Origin: Valencia hispanica
Taxonomy: Eukaryota; Chordata; Actinopteri; Cyprinodontiformes; Valenciidae
Direction of reading: 5' to 3'
NCBI GenBank assembly: GCA_963556495.2
Contig: OY747713.1
Location: 1,351,321 to 1,415,320 of the forward strand
Length of the DNA: 64,000 nucleotides
Shown here: positions 57,415 through 64,000 of the stretch, in pieces
How positions within the stretch are numbered: position 1 is the stretch's first letter
Layout: the number at the start of each line of letters is the position of its first letter
The notes under the pieces: generated by a model
The model's input: the letters and a program-made list of their open reading frames with translations, nothing else
Told to the model about the DNA's origin: nothing
Database searches by the model: none
Translations under genes and position numbers: made by a program

Positions 57415-60400
57415 ATATATTCAGCTCCTCGATCTGAAAGCAAACGGGTCACTGGGGGTTTCCATGAATCCACCATTTTTCTTACTTGCTGCGTGTTTGT
57501 AGTCCAAGTCAGTACAGGTTCATCGTCTTAATTTATCCTCTTGCTCCGGATCAGACTCTGGCTCAAACATGTAAGGCCTAAAGTTGATTTTGCATGATAT
57601 GTCCCCTTTAAGCAACGAGGGGAAGCCCAAATGATGATGTCATGACTTTGGAAACTTCTGATTGGTTAACTGACATATTTGAGCTAATTGGAGGCTTATC
57701 CCTTTAAGTTATGCAATTGCAATTCTCCTGTGATTTCGTGACCTCTCGGGACCAGCTGGGTGGAACGCTTTCGCGAGTGAAACGCGTCCAAAGCGCACCC
57801 GTCGGGAACGAACGCGCCGCTGAACCCGCGAGTAAAACGCATCTATTACGTCGGCCGCCGCTTACGCGTCCGGTGGAAAGCAGGGGTCAGCGTCCAGCCA
57901 GAGATGTTCCAGAGACGCTGAAGGACAATAAAGTCAATGTTTTGTCCGTCACAGAGCCCAGATCTGAGTCCTAGAGAGAAGGCATTGGCGGCCTACCAAG
58001 CCGACCCAGCTCCACCTGTTCTGTAAGGAGGAATGAAACCCACATGTTTGACCACAGTCGTCCGGTTCAGAGGCAACGCTACCAGTACAGATGAGAAGCA
58101 TGAAAACCTGTGTGACTTTGAAGACATTAATAAATAAATCTGACAGATTCTTTCTCTCATCATTGGTTCATTTAGCAGATAGAAATAATTCTAGTGACCT
58201 AAAATCAGAGTTTGGTCTGATTTCACTTCAGACAGTCAGGGGGAAAAAAGGTGGATGTGCCTTTAATATTGGGTGTATGAAAACTTCTGGTTTGAGCTGC
58301 AAATAAAGCAGTTTGATTTGGAGGCCTAGAATATACGGTGATTTGGAGTGAAGCGGCGGGTCTGTGTGGGTCTGATCCACCTGTTGTCTCAGCAGCTCGT
58401 TGTCCATCTCCACCCGCTCCACCTCCTTGTAGCCGTCCTGCAGTCGCTGGTTGTTCTGACGCAGCTCTCGGATGTAGTCGCAGGCTTTGGACAGGATGCC
58501 TCCTTTGCTCTGAGCGACACACAACGTTTCAACCGTCTCGTTAACAAAGATTCGGCGCCGTCGGCACCGGGCGAGTTTCGACGTCAGCGCACCGCCTCAC
58601 CGCTCCGGTTCTGGTGTCCACGCTGCAGTCTGGGATCAGCTTCGACAACGTCACGATCCAGTTGTTGATCTTGTCTCGTCGTCTTCTCTCCACTGCAAAT
58701 AAAAAAAAAAAAATAATTAACTTTAAGGGTGAAACTACTAACTTTAGCACTTTTGTTGTGAAATGAAAGATTTTTCACACATTTTGTCACAGCGACAAAC
58801 TTCAGCCTGTTTTATTGGGATTTTATGAGACAGTTTAGTGCATCAGCATTGAGCAAAAAGAAAATAACTCCCCCTTTACTCTGACACCCTGAAACTGAAT
58901 CCAGCTCATCCAGCTGCCTCCAGAAGTCCCCGAATCAGTACCCAGAGTCCAGCTGTCAATTTAATCTGCGTTTCTGGTTCTACCCTCGGAGGTTCTCCAG
59001 AGAACAACCAACACCATGAAAACCAAGGACTCCAGCAGACACTGACTGAGGGGGGGTAGGGGGTCATCACATCACCCAGCAGGCCTCAGCCAGCGGGCGG
59101 GTCACTGTGGACGAGGTGGACCTGGACGGGTGATGAGGTGAGAGGGCAGGTTAGAAAACTATCAGCTAAAAGGTGTTCCTCAGGGATCCATCCTGGCCTC
59201 CCTCTCTATCATCCCTGACGTCAACAGTCTTGATCAAGAAATGACGAGTGAAACATTTTCACTGATGATTCTGTGATGTAACTTTATCTAGGAGCGTAAC
59301 GGTACACGTATCCATATTCGGATATTTCGATCTGCAACGTTCGGTGTGGCACAGAGGCGTACTGATTTTCCACACGGAAGCTTAACTCCGTTGCACTTTA
59401 GCCAGAAACAATGCGACTCTGTAAGCAAATCCAGCCTCCTGCTAGCAGAAGTTATGACCAGCGACTCTTCCAAGGGAGAGCAAGAGCTTGAACGCCTACT
59501 TTTCTTACCTTCTTAAATCCTCCAGTTGGGAAAGACTTTGGCTTCACTGTGTTACAGAACAACACGTTTTCGTGTTAACTGGTTACCAGCTTCTGTTAGC
59601 ATCAGTTGCTGTTAGCTATCACAGATGTTACTGAGCCGAAGGACCTCACTTAGCTGCCCTCGTTGGTGCAGTTCTCTTAACGTAGCAATAAAGGATAAGC
59701 AGACTGTATTAATGTGTGTTAAAAATGTTTCTTCCAGGAATTAGTCAGTGACGTTTGCATTGTTTTGTAGCAGCTGGAAGCTGAAGGGAAGGAGCTCCGC
59801 CCCCACCACAGTGTCCCACATAAAAATCAAACAGTTATTTATCTAATGTTATCTTTTGTTTCCACACATACTAAAGGGTATAGAAGGCCAAATAAAAACA
59901 CATGAAACCTGAAAGAAAAACTCCAAGGTTAAAAGCCGCGGCTCCTCGGGAAAATGAACTCTGCAGCAGTGATTAAACCATCAGACAAGCAGAGTGTGCT
60001 GTAGCCCCGCCCACCTCACCTGTATAATTTATGCAACATCTGGCTCAGGTAACAGCTTCACCCCCGATTAACTTGTTACCACTGTTGACACATACAGTAG
60101 GGCCGTCTGAAATATTAATTTCATATCCCAGATTGTCTTGACTTTGGTAGAAAACTAAAGTATTGATGCTGGCGTTTCCTAAAAGGAAAATATTTAAATT
60201 GTTAGATGGTATTTATTTAGTTTATTATACATATTTTTATGCTATCTGAGAACATTTTGTTGTCAAATTTACTGCAAGTAGTTTGATTTTAAATGTCATA
60301 CAAAAACTTGTTTTTTGGCAGAAAACCAAATGTTGCTGTTTCCTAAAAAGAAAATATTTAACTGGTTAGATGTTATTTGTTTGATTCTATACATTGTGTT

Positions 60401-63400
60401 GGAAAATTTACTGCAAGTACAGTTTGATTTTCATTAGAAAACATTTTTTTCTTCATTTTGTTCCCTTACTGTACCGAAAATGAACCAAACTATGAAATTG
60501 AAACCAAGGTACGGAACCGGGATTCTTGAGGTAGCGTTACACCCTTAATACACACCTCTCAGCTAAGCTCTACTTTCTGTTGATCTGTCACATAAAATCC
60601 TAAAAAATATCCTGAAGTTTGTGGTTGAAACCAGAGGAAATATGAAGGAAAGTCTAACAGGGTGTGAGCACTTTTTCAAAGCTGCCCAAACTAAGAGAAA
60701 GGTTCAGAAATGAAACGCCAAACCTTCGTTGTGCTGAGCTCTTCGCCTCTCGTCTCTGGGCGCCCGCGGACCTTCAACCTTCCTGCAGAGACGGGAAACA
60801 GTTCGGGTCAGAAGGTCAGAGAGGAAAACCTGGTGTACAGCTGCAGAGAGCAGGGGTGACACCTGGAGGTCAGGGAGATGAACTGCAACCAGTTAGAAAA
60901 GCTACTGGATTTCTAATAGTGCGTTCCATTTGTAGTCGGAACTCAGAAATTACGACTTCAGAGTGGGAAAACTCAACTGGAACGCCCCCCGAAGTCGGAC
61001 TTCCCACTCGGAAAGTCGGAGCATTTTTCTTGCTCTGACTTTTGACTTTCAACAATGGCCGCTCCTCGCATCAACAATAGTGGCTGTGGTGGAAACATGT
61101 TTATTTTACCAGACACAATTGTAAAAGTCTGTTAAAAATTAATGCTACACTGAGGAACATAAGTTTGTGTCACATTGTCTGATTTTAAAGAATTTATTTT
61201 TATTTTATTTGCTGCACATAAGTATTTGAACACCTGGCAATCAGCAAGATTTCTGGCTCTCAAATACCTGTTACTGTACCTTTAAAAAGTCCACCTCTAC
61301 TCCACTTATTAATCTAAATGAGTAGCACCTGTCTGAGCTGGTTAAAGACACCTGTCCACCCCACAGTCAGTCAGACTCCAACTACTACCATGTGAAAGAC
61401 CAAAGCGCTGTCAAAAGACACCAGAGACAAAATTGTAGACCTCCACAAGGCTGGAAAGGACTACAGGGCAATTACCAAGCAGCTTGGTGAAAATAAATCA
61501 ACTGTTGGAGCAATTGTTAGAAAATGGAAGAGGCTAAAGATGACTGAATGGAGCTCCATGCAAGATCTCATCTGGTGGGGAATCACTGATGATAAGAAAA
61601 AGTGAGGAATCAGCCCAGAACTACATGGGAGGAGCTGGTCAATGACATGAAGAGAGCTGGGACAACAGGTTCAAAGGTTACTGTTGGTAGAACACTACGC
61701 CGTCATGGTTTAAAATCATGCATTGCACCGAAAGGTTCCCCTGCTCAAGTCATCACATGTCCAGGCCTGTCTGAAGTTTGCCAATTACCAACTGGACCAA
61801 GAGGAGGCATGGGAGAAAGTCATGTGGTCGGATGAGACCAAAATAGAACTTTCTGCTCTAAATGTCCCTCGCCGTGTTTGGAGGAAAAAGAAGAATGAGT
61901 TGCATCCCAAGAACACCATCCCTACTGTGAAGCATGGGGGTGGAAACATCATGATGTGGTGCTGCTTTTCTGTGAAGGGGACGGGACGACTGCACTGTAT
62001 TAAAGGAGAGGATGAATGGGGCCATGTATTGTGAGATTTTCCCTCAGTCAGAGCATTGAAGATGGGTCGTGGCTGGTTCTTCCCACATGACAATGACCCG
62101 AAGCACACAGCCAGGATAACCAAGGAGCGACTCCATAAGAAGCATATCATGGTTCTGGAGTGGCCCAGCCCGTCTCTAGATCTAAATCCAACAGAAAATA
62201 TTTGGATTGAGCTGAAACTCTGCGTTGCTCAGCGACAGCCATGAAATCTGACAGATCTAGAGAAGATCTGAGTGGAGGGGTGGGCCAAAATCCCTGTTGG
62301 AATGTGTGCAAACCTGGTCAAGAACTACAAGAAACGTTTGACCTCTGTAATAGCAAACAAAGGCTTCTGTACCAAATATTAACACGGATTTTCTCAGGTG
62401 TTTAAATACTCATCTACGGCAATAAAATACAAATGAATTCTTTAAAAATCCGACTGGACAACGATCCCAACCCTTATCCAGACACCTGATCCGTTCGCTT
62501 GGGTGGAGCTGGGAACGTTACCTGGGAAGGTCAGGATCTGATCTGGATCTGATCTGTAAAACTTTGTCAGGATGAAATCCTTCAGGAAGGGATGGAGGAG
62601 ATAAAGTTGCTTACGTGGTGTAGGTGTGGGTTCTGGGTGCGATGGTCCGAGGACTCGCCGTCTGCAGAACCTCAGAGGGACTCATCATCACGTAGAACTG
62701 GCCTGGGTTTGACAGAACAAACAGGGTCAGGATCACGAGGGAAGTCCGGCGGCTTTCCTCCAGCCGAGCGCCTCCTCACCTCCCGCCTGCGTGATGGCCG
62801 GGTCGGCGCCCTGGACCGACACCGCCGTCCCGTCGCTGACGGCCGCCGCAGGGAAGTAAGCGAAGCGCGTTTCTCCTCCCACGGCCTCCCCGCCTGGACT
62901 TCCTCCGTTACTGAAGGAGTTCTGGATAACGGCCTGGAAGTCAACGGAAGTAGGGAGTCAGTACGGGAAGAAGGTTCTGCAGAAAGCCAGAAGTCTGCTC
63001 ATTCTGAGGCATCTCCATCAGATGATCCTCAAAGGTCTCCTCAGGTTTGCAGAATAATCTTCTGGGATTCTTAGGAAAAGTAAAGAAATGAGTTCAACCT
63101 TCATCCCTTGACAGGATGGAAAGAAGAACCAAGGTTGAGAGAAAAGAACTGTTGATCCGGAACAATTTAAAGAGAGTCTGGATCACAGGAAGGAGGAGAG
63201 GAGGAAGAGAGGACCGGATCGGGAGTTTCTGGAGATCTGCGGACTCACCTGAGCCACGGCCTGAGGAGCTCCAGCGAACGCAGCAGCTGAGACGACGCTG
63301 ACGGCGCCGGACGCGTCCGCCGTCGCTTCCAGCTGATCCTCTGTCACCTGAACCACCCGATAGGTCACCTGGAGACGGAGCGGAGAGTCAATCCGAGGTT

Positions 63401-63767
63401 CTGGGAGCGAGACCAGTACTGGTTCCTCACACGGAGGATGACCTCTGACCCTCCAACCTCTCTAAAAAGTGTCCAACTCCAGTCCTGGAGGTCTACTATC
63501 CTCCAGCTCTTAGATGCATCCCTCCCCCACCTCCTGAATCAAACGGATCAGAACCAGAACTCTGTAGAGCTCGATCCAGGTGTGTTGGACCAGAGATGCA
63601 CCCTGCAGGAGAGGAGCTGGGCGAGGTCCTGATCCAAATGTTCCACCTCACCTGTCCTCCGTTGTTCTCGGTGCGAAACTGGTACTGAACGCCGTGGTCG
63701 GTGAACGCCGCCTGGGGGACGCTGGTGATGGTGACCGCGGACTGTCCATCCGTCCCGACAGCTTCTC
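57134..63767 (-). CDS. usf2: Upstream stimulatory factor 2 (bHLH-zip), 3' eight exons; 5' end outside window
   Basis: Exons, 5' to 3': 63767-63652, 63368-63249, 62933-62780, 62702-62615, 60782-60724, 58692-58601, 58509-58381, 57223-57134; 848 nt, 281 residues plus stop, all phases consistent. USF2 is a nuclear transcription factor that binds CACGTG E-boxes as a dimer. The first exons match the USF activation region ([43 protein letters not shown]) and the USF-specific region ([24 protein letters not shown]). The basic region ([20 protein letters not shown]) spans the fifth and sixth exons, helix-loop-helix follows ([16 protein letters not shown]), then the zipper ([20 protein letters not shown]). 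The C-terminal [12 protein letters not shown] and the SNGGSP block favour USF2 over USF1. N-terminal codons lie to the right of the window. Introns hold a Tc1 copy and a hAT-type element. Confidence 0.95.
57367..57420. repeat. (TA)n microsatellite in the last usf2 intron
   Basis: About 54 bp of almost pure TA. It is followed at 57420-57461 by a perfect 42-bp copy of 57210-57251, the region covering the start of the last usf2 exon and its acceptor. Confidence 0.95.
59288..60549. mobile_element. 1.26-kb non-autonomous hAT-type element in a usf2 intron
   Basis: The ends are CTAGGAGCGTAACGGTACAC and, inverted, TTAAGGGTGTAACGCTACCT, the same terminal family as 51700-53164. Inside its right part a block containing GAAAATATTTAA, GTTAGATG, TTATTTG and TTTACTGCAAGTA is present twice (about 60186-60290 and 60350-60440). 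No ORF resembles a transposase. Confidence 0.65.
61172..62466 (+). mobile_element. Tc1-like transposon (second family), defective
   Basis: The element sits in a usf2 intron, opposite to the gene. The left end around GATTTTAAAGAATTTATTTT matches the inverted right end GATTTTTAAAGAATTCATTT, and AGTATTTGAACACCTG pairs with AGTATTTAAACACCTGAG. The plus strand encodes a decayed transposase: an N-terminal DNA-binding region near 61400-61550, then WSDETK near 61831, DNDPKH near 62090 and NPTENIW near 62187, so all three catalytic residues survive. A shift near 61750 and stops near 61602 and 62033 break the frame. It is clearly distinct from the copy in oscp1 intron 2. Confidence 0.88.
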
Positions 63768-64000
63768 CTGCGGAGAAAACGAGTTCATGACGGGTTTAAA
63801 ACGAGTTCCTAACGAGAAACCGCTGACAAGAGCGAATACGGCGCTGGAACCACTTCGAATTTGGGTCGATAAGCAAACGTTCGATATTCGTGAAGAAGAC
63901 CAAGACACCACTACGAAGGACTCCAGTTACATTAAGAAGCGGGATATTTATCACTAAGCCGCCTTTCATTAGATTTTCCAGTTCCATGTTTATCGACGAT
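63768..64000 (-). other. usf2: usf2 intron running off the window
   Basis: The sequence beyond the acceptor of the 63767 exon is intronic. A plus-strand frame ending at 63957 has no recognised similarity and is taken as chance. Confidence 0.4.

Noticed and set aside
63580..63957. 125-codon plus-strand ORF at the right edge
   Set aside because: It crosses a well-supported minus-strand usf2 exon and its intron; no family recognised.

Overview
The window is vertebrate nuclear DNA, almost certainly from a ray-finned (teleost) fish. Its genes are split into many short GT-AG exons, their best matches are vertebrate families, and the gaps hold fish-type Tc1/mariner, hAT-like and LINE (Jockey/CR1/L2-like) remnants, microsatellites and minisatellites. 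Species cannot be read from the sequence. All exon models were built by hand from splice sites, frame and remembered family sequence; no search was run.

Layout, left to right. (1) 422-1350 (+): last exon of an XK-related (Xkr8/9-like) membrane protein. (2) 1.96-6.6 kb: decayed LINE and hAT-like transposase remnants. (3) 7.0-8.2 kb: a (GGAT)n array. (4) 9254-16882 (-): a three-exon gene for a secreted PI-PLC X-domain protein whose third exon is a 6.4-kb, phase-correct tandem repeat encoding about 2,150 residues of Glu/Pro/Gly-rich tail. It appears to lack two of the catalytic residues. (5) 18587-27228 (+): complete ten-exon oscp1, with a Tc1 element and a hAT-type MITE in intron 2. (6) 28-33 kb: LINE pieces, Tc1-like fragments and a 1.1-kb inverted-repeat element. 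(7) 33087-34052 and 39838-40884 (-): two intronless free fatty acid receptor genes, separated by AT-rich degenerate repeat. (8) 45760-53560 (-): complete nine-coding-exon tekt2, with a likely non-coding first exon and RFX X-box motifs near 54.9 kb. (9) 57134-63767 (-): eight 3' exons of usf2; its 5' end lies beyond the window.

How the genes relate: there are no operons. tekt2 is a ciliary/flagellar axoneme gene and carries ciliary-type X-boxes. The two FFAR genes and usf2 correspond to neighbours on human 19q13, while oscp1 and tekt2 correspond to neighbours on human 1p34 (from memory). The window therefore interleaves two human synteny groups. The PI-PLC gene and oscp1 are head to head about 1.7 kb apart.

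The most unusual object is the PI-PLC gene with its giant repeat tail. Phase-matched introns, a signal peptide, a reading frame free of stops through the repeat and a poly(A) hexamer 35 bp past the stop all argue that the repeat is translated rather than being a satellite.
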